Notes under the pieces: generated by a model
Seen by the model: the letters and a program-made list of their open reading frames with translations, nothing else
What the model was told of the DNA's origin: nothing
Database searches by the model: none
Shown here: one piece after another, positions 47,808 to 55,952 of the stretch
How the letters are laid out: each line of letters starts with the position of its first letter
Position numbering within the stretch: position 1 is the first letter of the stretch
Position numbers and translations under genes: made by a program
Source of the DNA: Streptomyces vilmorinianum
GTDB lineage: Bacteria; Actinomycetota; Actinomycetes; Streptomycetales; Streptomycetaceae
Assembly: GCF_005517195.1 (NCBI RefSeq)
Contig: NZ_CP040244.1
Span: 4,606,001 to 4,670,000, forward strand
DNA: 64,000 bases
Direction of reading: 5' to 3'

Positions 47808-48914
47808 TCAGAACGACGTTCCCTCCGCTCGATACTCTGCGAGCTGCTCCTGGGCCGACAGGGTCCAACGATGGTCGGGGCCGAGCACCCGCCGCCTCCC
47901 CGCCACCACCTTCTCCATCTGCGCGACCGCCTCCGCTTGCTCCCCGACAGCGGCCAGGACGCTGGCGAGCAGATGCCGCGCGGCCAACGTGATCGGATAC
48001 TCGACCCCGTAGAGCTGCTCGTGATGGGTGAGCGTCTCGCGGGCGCGGGGCAAGGCATCGACTGGATGGCCTGTGTAGAACAGGGCGTAGGCGCAATCGA
48101 GCTCGACGGCCAAGGTGATCTGATGGTGCGGGCCGAGTTCTCGGCGGCAGTCCGTGACGAGCTCGGGTCCGGCCGGGGCCTCGGCGTCCGACTCGGGCCC
48201 CGGAAGTACTTCGATGAGGTGGGACCGGGCCAGCAGCGTCAAGGGGTGGAACGGGCCCAGCGATGCGGCCCGGCCGACGACGGCCCGCCTCATCAGGGAC
48301 ACGGCTTCCGCTGTCCGTCCGAGCTGGTAGAGAGGACGCGAGAGGGCGATGCACGCATTCAGCGTCACCAGGGCGGTGGGCCCGAGCGCACGCTCGCAGT
48401 CGGCGAGCGCCTCACGGTCGATCGCTTCCGCCTCCTCGAAGCGCCCGAGCCGGTAGACGGCTTTGCCGACGCGCTGTCTGAGGCTGAGGATCAAGGGGTG
48501 GTCCTTCCCCAGGCGCTGTTCGCCCAGTTCCCTCGCCTTCACCCCCAGAGCGAGCGCGGAGGCGTAGTCGCCCGCCCGGTGCTGGGCTGTCGTCAGGAGA
48601 AGCGCACACTCCACCGCGGCCTCCGCGGTCTGCTGGAGAACGCCTGGCCAGTCGCGTACGCGTCGAAGGAGCGCGAGGACGTGGGGTCCGAGGAGGCTGA
48701 GCCCGGCGTCCATGGCTCCGCGCTCCGGGACCGCGGGGAGGGCGGCGGCCAGGAGCCCGGCGGCCGTGGCGGCGAGCGGTTCGTGCTCGTCCGCGGGTGT
48801 GCCGCGCGCGACGCTGTCGAGCAGGACCCCGTGAGTCCGCAGGCACCGCACGCCGCGCAACACCCGCTGATCAGCCGCGTGGGACGCCGCCGGACGAGTT
48901 GGCATTCCGATCAT
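47808..48914 (-). CDS. Tetratricopeptide repeat protein, possibly N-terminally truncated
   Basis: A 368-residue helical protein. From about residue 120 it contains kinesin-light-chain-type TPR units, seen in the recurring pattern LG..HP.TL....L...LY.LGR.EEA, for example RLGKDHPLILSLRQRVGKAV, RELGPHHQITLAVELDCAY and GPDHRWTLSAQEQLAEY. The first 100 residues resemble the linker after the ATPase in larger Streptomyces NB-ARC/TPR proteins (AMDAGLSLLGPHVLALLRRV). No ATPase precedes it, and an in-frame stop lies just upstream of ATG 48914 with no ribosome site. It may be the remaining part of a longer STAND protein. Function unknown; protein-protein interaction is likely. Confidence 0.65.
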   Translation of the reverse strand: MIGMPTRPAASHAADQRVLRGVRCLRTHGVLLDSVARGTPADEHEPLAATAAGLLAAALPAVPERGAMDAGLSLLGPHVLALLRRVRDWPGVLQQTAEAAVECALLLTTAQHRAGDYASALALGVKARELGEQRLGKDHPLILSLRQRVGKAVYRLGRFEEAEAIDREALADCERALGPTALVTLNACIALSRPLYQLGRTAEAVSLMRRAVVGRAASLGPFHPLTLLARSHLIEVLPGPESDAEAPAGPELVTDCRRELGPHHQITLAVELDCAYALFYTGHPVDALPRARETLTHHEQLYGVEYPITLAARHLLASVLAAVGEQAEAVAQMEKVVAGRRRVLGPDHRWTLSAQEQLAEYRAEGTSF

Positions 48915-48941
48915 GAGGTGCGCATGTGCGAGGCCCGTTAC

Positions 48942-48957
48942 AGCGGCGGCAGCCGCT
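48942..48957. other. Small hairpin upstream of the TPR gene
   Basis: AGCGGC-GGCA-GCCGCT in the 148-bp gap between the TPR gene start and the HutD-like gene end. It may be the terminator of the HutD-like gene. Confidence 0.35.
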
Positions 48958-49062
48958 AGGGCGACTGGTTACGCCCCTTGCCCTGGACAGCGGCCGGATT
49001 TGACGAGGACCGGTGGGCAGCAGGGGGCATCGCCGTGCGGATCCCGTTGCCGGCCACCGTAC

Positions 49063-49629
49063 TCACCTCACAGGCGCGACGTCCGCCCACAGGGCGACGG
49101 CGCCGGGCGAGAGCGGTGCGACCGCTCGGCCCGGCGCAACGTCGTTCTCGTCCCACCACATGCCCTGCCCCTCAGCCAGAGGGCGCTCCTCGGCACCCGT
49201 CCGCCAGTCGCCGCGCAGCACGTGGAACACCCCGGCGTGGCCGCTGGGCAGCACGACAGGTCCGGTGGTCCGGTCCACCCGGGCCGACCAGCGGTCGCGC
49301 CGCACCATGATGTTGAGCACCCGGCAGGCCCCGCCCCGCAGTTCGGCGGTCAACTCCAGGTCACCGGGGAACCCGAGAGGCTCCCCCGCGCGCGCCGTCC
49401 GATCGAATGCCCCGGGGGCCGTCAGCCGCACGCCGTCGCCCGTCAGGAGGGTGAACGTCCGGTCGACACCGGGGAAGGCCGAGAACGGCCCGTCCCGGTC
49501 GATGTCGGCGACGCTCGCGCGCCACTGGAACTCCTCGGCGCCCACCGGCCACGAGACGATCTCCCGCGTGGCGCCCCCACCGTTGCGCCACCGGCCCGCC
49601 GTCAGGGTCTCGACATCGAAGTGGTGCAT
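49063..49629 (-). CDS. HutD/Ves family protein
   Basis: A 188-residue cupin-like protein of the HutD/Ves family. It is recognised by WRNGGGATREIVSWPVG, FQWRASVADIDRDGPFSAFPGVDRTFTLLTGDGVRL and the PGDLELTAELRGGACRVLNIMVRRD segment. HutD proteins accompany histidine utilisation genes in some bacteria and have been proposed to set an upper limit on flux through the pathway. No hut gene is nearby here. The start is ATG 49629 with AGGAG 5 bp upstream. Confidence 0.88.
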   Translation of the reverse strand: MHHFDVETLTAGRWRNGGGATREIVSWPVGAEEFQWRASVADIDRDGPFSAFPGVDRTFTLLTGDGVRLTAPGAFDRTARAGEPLGFPGDLELTAELRGGACRVLNIMVRRDRWSARVDRTTGPVVLPSGHAGVFHVLRGDWRTGAEERPLAEGQGMWWDENDVAPGRAVAPLSPGAVALWADVAPVR

Positions 49630-49741
49630 GCGGGCTCCTGAGCTGCGTGCGGTACGGGTGCGGATCACCCGCGCGGACAACGATAGGGGGCGGTTTCCTG
49701 ATGACCCCGATCGCGGACGGCTCTCGGAAGGCCTTCCGGCA

Positions 49742-49772
49742 TCGGCGTGGACGTCGTCTCCGTCCACGCCGA
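49742..49772 (-). terminator. Stem-loop terminator of pntAB
   Basis: A 12-bp stem (TCGGCGTGGACG and complement) with a 7-nt loop, about 30 bp after the pntB stop on the minus strand. Confidence 0.65.
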
Positions 49773-49800
49773 GCCGGGAGGTCCTCACCCGTCGCGCTTC

Positions 49801-51219
49801 TCAGAGGGCGCCGACGATGTCCTCGACCCGGGTCTTCGCGTCGCCGAAGAGCATCGCGGTGTTCTCCCGGAAGAACAGCGGGTTCTGCACGCCTGCGTAT
49901 CCGGAGGCCATCGAGCGCTTGAACACGATGACCTTGCCGGCCTCCCAGACGGTGAGCACCGGCATACCGGCGAGCGGGCTGCCGGGGTCCTCCGCTCCGG
50001 CCGGGTTGACCGTGTCGTTGGCGCCGATCACGAGGACGACGTCGGTCTTGGCGAAGTCGTCGTTGATCTCGTCCATTTCGAGCACGATGTCGTACGGCAC
50101 CTTGGCCTCGGCGAGGAGCACGTTCATGTGGCCGGGCAGGCGGCCCGCGACGGGGTGGATGCCGAACCGTACGTCGACGCCCTTCGCGCGCAGTTTCGAG
50201 GTGAGCTCCGCGACCGGGTACTGCGCCTGGGCGACGGCCATGCCGTACCCGGGTGTGATGACCACGGACCGGGCCGAGCCCAGGAGTTCGGCGGCGCCCT
50301 GGGCGGTTGTCTCCTGGTGCTCGCCGTAGTCGACGTCCGAGCCCGACGGCGCCTCGATACCGAAGCCGCCGGCGATCACGGAGAGGAACGAGCGGTTCAT
50401 CGCCTTGCACATGATGTAGGACAGGTAGGCACCCGAGGAGCCGACGAGCGCACCGGTGATGATCAGCAGATCGTTGCCGAGCAGGAAGCCGGAGGCCGCG
50501 GCCGCCCAGCCGGAGTAGCTGTTGAGCATCGAGACGACGACCGGCATGTCGCCGCCGCCGATCGAGGCCACCAGGTGCCAGCCGAGGGCCAGCGCCAGGA
50601 CCGTCACGGTGATCAGCAGCCACAGCTCCGGCGTGATCACGAACCACACCGTCAGGGCGAGGAACAGGACCAGCGAGCCGAGGTTCAGGGCGTTCTTGCC
50701 CGGCAGCACCAACGGCTTGGAGTCGATCTTCGCGGCCAGCTTCAGGTAGGCCACGACGGAGCCGGTGAAGGTCACCGCGCCGATGAACAGGCCGATGAAC
50801 ACCTCGGCGTGGTGAATGCCCAGCGTGCCGAGCGCGTCCAGCGCCTTGGCCTCGTGGCCGTTCGGGTCGTGCTCGACGTTCAGGAAGCCGTTCCAGCTGA
50901 CCAGCACGGCGGCCAGACCGACGAAGGAGTGCAGCAGCGCGATCAGCTCGGGCATTCCGGTCATCTCGACGCCGCGGGCTCGCTGCAGGCCGATCAGCGC
51001 GCCGATCAGCATCGCGACGGCCATCAGGCCGAGGCCGGCGCCGCTGACGTCGCCGTCCAACGCGAGCACGACCGTCGCGACGAGCGCGACGCCCATGCCG
51101 AGCATGCCGAACGCGTTGCCGAGTCGTGCCGACTCGTGCTTGGAGAGTCCTGCCAGCGCAAGGATGAACAAGAGCGCGGCAACAAGGTAGGCCGCCTGTG
51201 CGGCGAGGGTCGCAGACAT
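49801..51219 (-). CDS. pntB: NAD(P) transhydrogenase, beta subunit
   Basis: A 472-residue membrane subunit of proton-translocating transhydrogenase, which reduces NADP with NADH using the proton gradient. It has about nine transmembrane helices (from AAYLVAALLFILALAGLSKHESARLGN) and then the C-terminal NADP-binding domain. That domain includes VVITPGYGMAVAQAQYPVAEL, the GIHPVAGRLPGHMNVLLAEA loop, the VLVIGANDTVNPAA segment and KSMASGYAG-like KRSMASGYAGVQNPLF. The start is ATG 51219, 1 bp after the pntA stop, so the pair is translationally coupled. The length agrees with E. coli PntB. Confidence 0.96.
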   Translation of the reverse strand: MSATLAAQAAYLVAALLFILALAGLSKHESARLGNAFGMLGMGVALVATVVLALDGDVSGAGLGLMAVAMLIGALIGLQRARGVEMTGMPELIALLHSFVGLAAVLVSWNGFLNVEHDPNGHEAKALDALGTLGIHHAEVFIGLFIGAVTFTGSVVAYLKLAAKIDSKPLVLPGKNALNLGSLVLFLALTVWFVITPELWLLITVTVLALALGWHLVASIGGGDMPVVVSMLNSYSGWAAAASGFLLGNDLLIITGALVGSSGAYLSYIMCKAMNRSFLSVIAGGFGIEAPSGSDVDYGEHQETTAQGAAELLGSARSVVITPGYGMAVAQAQYPVAELTSKLRAKGVDVRFGIHPVAGRLPGHMNVLLAEAKVPYDIVLEMDEINDDFAKTDVVLVIGANDTVNPAGAEDPGSPLAGMPVLTVWEAGKVIVFKRSMASGYAGVQNPLFFRENTAMLFGDAKTRVEDIVGAL

Positions 51220-51220
51220 G

Positions 51221-52750
51221 TCAGCTCCGGTTGAACATGGCGAGCATGCGACGCGTCACCGCGAAGCCGCCGAAGACGTTGATACTGGCCAGAAGGATCG
51301 CGACGGACGAGAGCACCGTGACCGCCGTGCTCGTGTGGCCGATCTGCAGAAGCGCGCCGACGACGATGATCCCGGAGATCGCGTTCGTCACCGACATCAG
51401 CGGCGTGTGCAGCGCGTGGTGCACGTGCCCGATCACGTAGTAGCCGATCACGATCGCGAGCACGAAGACCGTCACATGGGGCAGCAGCGCCGCGGGGGCG
51501 AACGCGGCGGTGAGGAACAGCGCCAGCGCGCCGAGTGCCACGCCGCCGAACTTCCGCTTCGCCGTCATCGGCGCCTTCTTCGGCTTCGCCGGCTCCGTCG
51601 CGGCCGCCGCGGGCGCGGGGGCCGGGGCCGCGGAGACCTGGACCGGCGGGGGCGGCCACGCCGACTCACCCTTGCGTACGACGGTGATCGAGCGCTGCAC
51701 CGGGTCGTCCCAGTCAAGGATCAGCGACCCGTCCTTGCCCGGCGTCATCAGCTTCAGCAGGTTCACCAGGTTCGTGCCGTACAGCTGCGAGGCCTGGGCC
51801 GGCAGCCGGCCCGCCAGATCGGTGTATCCGATGATCGTCACGCCGTTCTCCGTGACGATCATCTCGCCCTTCACAGTGCCCTCGACGTTGCCGCCGTTGG
51901 CGGCCGCCATGTCGACGATCACCGACCCCGGCTTCATGCTCGCCACCATCTCCGCGGTGATCAGCGTCGGCGCGGGACGGCCCGGGATCAGCGCGGTGGT
52001 GATGACGATGTCGACCTCGCGGCACTGCGCGGCGTAGAGCTCGACCTCGCGCGCCTTGTAGTCGTCGCCCATCTCCTTGGCGTAGCCGGTCTTCGAGACC
52101 TCCACCTCCGGGGACTCGATCGACAGGTACTCGCCGCCCAGCGAGCGGACCTGATCGGCCACCTCCGGTCGCGGGTCGGTCGCCCGTACGATCGCGCCGA
52201 GCGAGCCGGACGCACCGATCGCCGCCAGACCGGCGACGCCGGCACCCGCGACGAGCACCTTCGCCGGCGGAACCTTGCCCGCCGCGGTCACCTGGCCGGT
52301 GAAGAAGCGCCCGAACTCGTGGGCGGCCTCGATGACGGCCCGGTAGCCGGCGATGTTCGCCATGGACGACAGCACGTCCATCGACTGCGCCCGGCTGATG
52401 CGCGGCACGGCGTCCATCGACAGCGCCGTGAACGGCCGGCGGCCCAGATCCTCGACCATCGCCGGGTCGAAGGCCGGCGCGAACAGGGCGATCACCGTCG
52501 CCTCCGGGCCCACCCGGTCCAGCTGCGACGGGGTCGGGGCGTTGACCCCCAGCACCACGTCCGCGGCAGCCGCGTCGCCGACGGTCGCGCCGGCGGCCTC
52601 GTAGGCACTGTCGGTGAACCCGGCCGCGCCCCCCGCACCCGAGGCGACGACCACGTCGTACCCCAGTGTGCGGATCTGTTCGATCGTGGCCGGCGTGGCC
52701 GCGACGCGACTCTCACCTGCCCGCGCTTCCTTGAGGACTCCGACAATCAC
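51221..52750 (-). CDS. pntA: NAD(P) transhydrogenase, alpha subunit (unsplit)
   Basis: A 509-residue subunit with the NAD(H)-binding domain I (about 1-380), an Ala/Pro linker (about 375-400) and four C-terminal transmembrane helices of domain II. NAD-binding signatures are VLVAGAGVAGLAAIGASGSLGAIVRATDPRPEV, VITTALIPGRPAP and the mobile-loop region YTDLAGRLPAQASQLYGTNL. The subunit is undivided as in E. coli; some bacteria split it into PntAA and PntAB. With pntB it forms the membrane complex that supplies NADPH. The start is ATG 52750. Neighbours are unrelated. Confidence 0.96.
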   Translation of the reverse strand: MIVGVLKEARAGESRVAATPATIEQIRTLGYDVVVASGAGGAAGFTDSAYEAAGATVGDAAAADVVLGVNAPTPSQLDRVGPEATVIALFAPAFDPAMVEDLGRRPFTALSMDAVPRISRAQSMDVLSSMANIAGYRAVIEAAHEFGRFFTGQVTAAGKVPPAKVLVAGAGVAGLAAIGASGSLGAIVRATDPRPEVADQVRSLGGEYLSIESPEVEVSKTGYAKEMGDDYKAREVELYAAQCREVDIVITTALIPGRPAPTLITAEMVASMKPGSVIVDMAAANGGNVEGTVKGEMIVTENGVTIIGYTDLAGRLPAQASQLYGTNLVNLLKLMTPGKDGSLILDWDDPVQRSITVVRKGESAWPPPPVQVSAAPAPAPAAAATEPAKPKKAPMTAKRKFGGVALGALALFLTAAFAPAALLPHVTVFVLAIVIGYYVIGHVHHALHTPLMSVTNAISGIIVVGALLQIGHTSTAVTVLSSVAILLASINVFGGFAVTRRMLAMFNRS

Positions 52751-53039
52751 GGGTGTTCTCCGTTCGCTGCTCTGGCCGTCACCGGCGTGTTGTCCACACG
52801 ATCAGAAGTGCACCCGCAATGATCCGGAGCACGACGCTCAGCTTGGCCGTCGAGAGCTCTCCTTGAACAGCACCCGCCGGTGAGGTACACGCAACACTCG
52901 GCGGGACACGACTCCCATGCCTCACATAACGCCGTGCGTCTTGAAGCCGAAGCCCGCCGGGCGACCGCGAACGGTGGCTTGCCCTTGCCACCTCGCGTCT
53001 CAGCGGCCGTGCGCCCTCGCGCACACCGTGTGGTCCCCC

Positions 53040-53093
53040 GGGCGCCCCGGCTCGGGCGGCATGGGCACCGTGTACGCCGGCCTCGACGGCGCC
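53040..53093 (+). pseudogene. Remnant of a serine/threonine protein kinase glycine-rich loop
   Basis: The stretch 53046-53090 encodes RPGSGGMGTVYAGLDG, the ATP-binding glycine loop typical of actinobacterial Ser/Thr kinases (GxGGMGxVY). Nothing kinase-like follows: the frame meets the end of the DUF4246 gene 40 bp later, and no start or catalytic loop is present. It is probably a short relic of a deleted kinase gene. The rest of the 378-bp gap (52751-53128) shows nothing I can name. Confidence 0.5.
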
Positions 53094-53128
53094 GCACCGG
53101 CTCCGCTGGATCCGCAGGCGACCCAGGT

Positions 53129-54637
53129 TCAGTGCTCGCAGAGGGAGAATTCTCGTTCGTAGAGCTGCTCGTTGTGTTCGTCGACGAAGAACTTACGTTC
53201 CTGCATGAGTTGTTCGCGGTAGTTCTTGGCCTCTTCAAGCGTCATGGTCGAGGTGTCGGACCACGGCTGCTGCGGTGGCACATCGGATGTCGAGACGATC
53301 TTTTCCGACGGGTCGACCAGGAAGAACGCGAGAATCTTGCGGTGTCCCGGGCGAGTGGGGTCCTTGAGTCGGAACGAGCCGACGCGGTGTTGCAGGATGT
53401 TCGGGAACGCCAGGCAGCGACCCGCCGGCGTCGATGCCGATCCCAGCATCTGGTTCAGCGCGTCTTCGTCCTCCAGGCCGTAGACCTCACGCAGACCGTT
53501 GTCGTCGTTCTGTTCGTAGTGCGGGTCATCGAGGGCCGCCCGGAAACTCAGCCGGCTCTCGGTGATGTTCTCGCTGTCCCAGTAGTAGATGCCGGTCGAG
53601 ACGATCCGCTCGTTCAACATCCCCTCGACATGCCAGGAACCGCCTGGGTACTCGGGCTTGTCCAGGGTGAGATGAACGGTGGCGAGCTTGACGATGACCT
53701 GAAGACGTCGGCCACGCACGTCGACTCGGGCGGATGCGTCGGGCAACTCGGGCGGGGTGAAGGCGGGGGCGTCCGGGATGACCGGGCGGCGGTTCTCCCA
53801 CCAGTCCTCGTGGGCCTCTGTCCATGCTTCGAGGGCGTCCGCGTGGGCCGCGGCATCACTGTAGGAGGACTTGTTCGGATACTCCGGTTCCGAGTCGTAC
53901 CACCCGTAAGGATCGGCCTCGATCCGCGGGGGCCGCGGATGGCGCAGATCGGTGAGCACGTTCTCCAGCAGCGGGCGCATGCGCGCGAACAGGTCCGGCA
54001 GGACGGAGGCCAGTTCGTGATGGGTCTCGGGGTGGACGTTGTTGACGTACGAACGGAAGGCGACATCGCCGTCGTCACTGACGTCGACGTCCGTGGGCAG
54101 CCACTGGAACCGCTCCGAGAACTCGTACGTCGAGTAGCGGTCCGTCGGGTTCTTCCAAGCCCGCTCGGGCGCGCCGCTCGCCTCTCTCACCAGGCAGAAC
54201 AGTGAGGGATGAACCAGATCCAGTACCTGCCCGTCGGATCCGGGATGCCAGTCCTGTTCTGCTTCGGGGACCTGTTCCAGAACCCGAACCGCCTCACGCA
54301 GCCGGGAATTGAGCTTGTCGTCGACGAGCGTGTCCGACTGCCACACCCCGTCGACGGCGGACACCTCGATGCCGGTTCCTCCGTCCCGCAACGCGGCGTA
54401 GTGCGCGAGTTCGGCGAGCACGTAACGAACCTGCGCTTCGGTGAGGCCCTGGGCGACCGCTTCCTGCGTCCACCTGGCGACGATGTCGGCATCGTTCATC
54501 TTGTCGAACCACCCCGGCTTCGCCCGAATGTGCGCGCTGCACTGCATCATCTGAAGTTCCCGCAGCGTTCGGGGTGTTGCGAACGATATGGAACGGGAGG
54601 CATGAAAGGGCAGCGGGAAAGCAGACAGGCCGGTCAA
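53129..54637 (-). CDS. DUF4246 family protein (2OG-Fe(II) oxygenase-like)
   Basis: A 502-residue protein matching the DUF4246 family along its length. The N-terminal helical part reads TLRELQMMQCSAHIRAKPGWFDKM. The centre contains LQVIVKLATVHLTLDKPEYPGGSWHVEGMLNERIVSTGIYYWDSENI. The end contains AFPNILQHRVGSFRLKDPTRPGHRKILAFFLVDP and STSDVPPQQ. The HVE...H arrangement followed by Arg is what a 2-oxoglutarate/iron oxygenase active site would look like, though the function is unproven. The family is best known from fungi, with scattered actinobacterial members, so transfer is possible. The start TTG 54637 fits the family N-terminus with AGGGA about 10 bp upstream; ATG 54550 would cut into the domain. 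Confidence 0.85.
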   Translation of the reverse strand: MTGLSAFPLPFHASRSISFATPRTLRELQMMQCSAHIRAKPGWFDKMNDADIVARWTQEAVAQGLTEAQVRYVLAELAHYAALRDGGTGIEVSAVDGVWQSDTLVDDKLNSRLREAVRVLEQVPEAEQDWHPGSDGQVLDLVHPSLFCLVREASGAPERAWKNPTDRYSTYEFSERFQWLPTDVDVSDDGDVAFRSYVNNVHPETHHELASVLPDLFARMRPLLENVLTDLRHPRPPRIEADPYGWYDSEPEYPNKSSYSDAAAHADALEAWTEAHEDWWENRRPVIPDAPAFTPPELPDASARVDVRGRRLQVIVKLATVHLTLDKPEYPGGSWHVEGMLNERIVSTGIYYWDSENITESRLSFRAALDDPHYEQNDDNGLREVYGLEDEDALNQMLGSASTPAGRCLAFPNILQHRVGSFRLKDPTRPGHRKILAFFLVDPSEKIVSTSDVPPQQPWSDTSTMTLEEAKNYREQLMQERKFFVDEHNEQLYEREFSLCEH

Positions 54638-54904
54638 TTCTCGTGATCCCTAGAGTCGGTGTGCGGTGGCGGGAAGGATAGCCCAGCAGACTGACACCGC
54701 AGCGGTGGTCCCCGTCCGCGAGCGAGAATGCGTCCACGGCTCCAGGAGCGCCGGCATGGAGTCCATGATCCCGACAGAGACGCCGCAGGGGACGCGGTCG
54801 CCGGCCGCGCCAAGGTGCGAGCGCGAGGACGGCCGTCTCCAGGACCGACGTGGCGAACCGGTCCCGGCCCGGGCCTGCGACCACCACGCCCCCGGACACA
54901 CGAA

Positions 54905-54936
54905 AGGCCGCCCTCTCATGGATGAGAGAACGGCCT
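54905..54936 (-). terminator. Stem-loop terminator of tRNA-Pro copy 2
   Basis: Stem AGGCCG/CGGCCT, internal loop CC/AA, then CTCTCA/TGAGAG with a 4-nt loop, directly downstream of the tRNA on the minus strand and followed by TTTCGTG. The 320-bp gap 54638-54957 holds nothing else I can support. Confidence 0.65.
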
Positions 54937-54957
54937 CCGACCTGCGTTTCCGCACAG

Positions 54958-55031
<74 letters not shown>

Positions 55032-55120
55032 GTGCCCGTCTGACCTGGGGTTTCCCCTGGCCGAACGCGCATGAGAACAATACCGCACTTCCCCGGGTGG
55101 TCACGAACCCTTTGGCGCGC

Positions 55121-55143
55121 TTGACCTCAAGCTAGCTTGAGGT
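55121..55143 (+). promoter_or_regulatory. SoxR/MerR-type operator-promoter before the split transketolase
   Basis: TTGACC (a -35 hexamer) runs into a perfect 20-bp palindrome with arms ACCTCAAGCT and AGCTTGAGGT (55124-55143). The core CCTCAAG-N4-CTTGAGG is the SoxR-box pattern known from E. coli soxS and from Streptomyces SoxR targets. MerR-family activators bind such palindromes inside overlong spacers, and the -10 here would be near 55146-55152 but is poor, which fits activator dependence. Confidence 0.7.
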
Positions 55144-55158
55144 TGCACGGTGTGTGGC

Positions 55159-55890
55159 ATGACGAACACGACGGACGCCCTCATCCCGATCCACCACCAC
55201 CCCCACGCCCGGCCCGGTGTCGAGCGGCTCTCGCGGCTCATGGGGCTCATGACCGGTGCCGAGAAGCACTCGCCCGCCGCGACGTCCACGCTCGATGCCC
55301 TGTGGGTGCTGTACGACCGGGTGCTGCGCGTGTCGCCCGAGACCGTCGGGGACGTCGGGCGGGACCGGTTCCTGCTGTCGAAGGGGCACGGGCCGATGGC
55401 GTACTACGCCGTGCTCGCCGCCAAGGGGTTCCTCCCCGAGGAGCTGCTCACCGGGTTCGGCTCGTACGACTCGCCGCTCGGGCATCACCCTGACCGGACG
55501 CTCGTGCCGGGGGCCGAGATCGGGAGTGGGTCGCTGGGGCACGGGCTGCCGCTCGCCGTGGGGAGTGTGCTCGGGTTGCGGGCCCAGGGGCTCACCGAGC
55601 CGCGAGTGTGGGTGCTCATCGGGGACGCCGAGCTGGACGAGGGCAGCAATCACGAGGCCATCGGCTACGCCGGGCCCGCCGGCCTGGAGCAGCTGCACAC
55701 GCTGGTGATCGACAACAGCTCCGCCACCTACGGATGGCCCGGTGGGATCGCCTCGCGGTTCGAGGCCGCCGGCTGGTCCGCCGAGACCGTCGACGGGCGT
55801 GATCACGAGGCCCTGTACGCCGCCTTCACCGCCCCGCACCCCGGCCGCCCGCGCGCAGTCGTCGCCCGCGTCGAGCCCAAGAACGCCTGA
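55159..55890 (+). CDS. Transketolase, N-terminal (thiamine diphosphate-binding) subunit
   Basis: A 243-residue subunit equal to the ThDP/PP half of transketolase. Signatures are RFLLSKGHGPMAYYAVLAAKGFLP, PGAEIGSGSLGHGLPLAVGS and the ThDP-Mg motif VLIGDAELDEGSNHEAI running to TLVIDNS (GDx...N). It needs the C-terminal subunit encoded 62 bp downstream to form the active heterotetramer, which moves two-carbon ketol units between sugar phosphates. Split transketolases in actinobacteria often serve specialised pathways in addition to the housekeeping enzyme. The start is ATG 55159 (GTG 55150 also possible). Expression is probably set by the SoxR-type operator just upstream, linking it to redox stress. 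Confidence 0.9.
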   Translation: MTNTTDALIPIHHHPHARPGVERLSRLMGLMTGAEKHSPAATSTLDALWVLYDRVLRVSPETVGDVGRDRFLLSKGHGPMAYYAVLAAKGFLPEELLTGFGSYDSPLGHHPDRTLVPGAEIGSGSLGHGLPLAVGSVLGLRAQGLTEPRVWVLIGDAELDEGSNHEAIGYAGPAGLEQLHTLVIDNSSATYGWPGGIASRFEAAGWSAETVDGRDHEALYAAFTAPHPGRPRAVVARVEPKNA

Positions 55891-55901
55891 GAACCCCCGC
55901 C

Positions 55902-55933
55902 AGCCCCGACAGCCCCGCCAGCCCCGACAGCCG
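55902..55933 (+). repeat. Short direct repeat between the transketolase subunit genes
   Basis: GCCAGCCCCGACAGCCCC is followed by GCCAGCCCCGACAGCC, an almost exact tandem duplication in the 62-bp spacer. It is likely slippage, with no visible function. Confidence 0.7.
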
Positions 55934-55952
55934 CAGAGAAGAGAGCCCCGCC

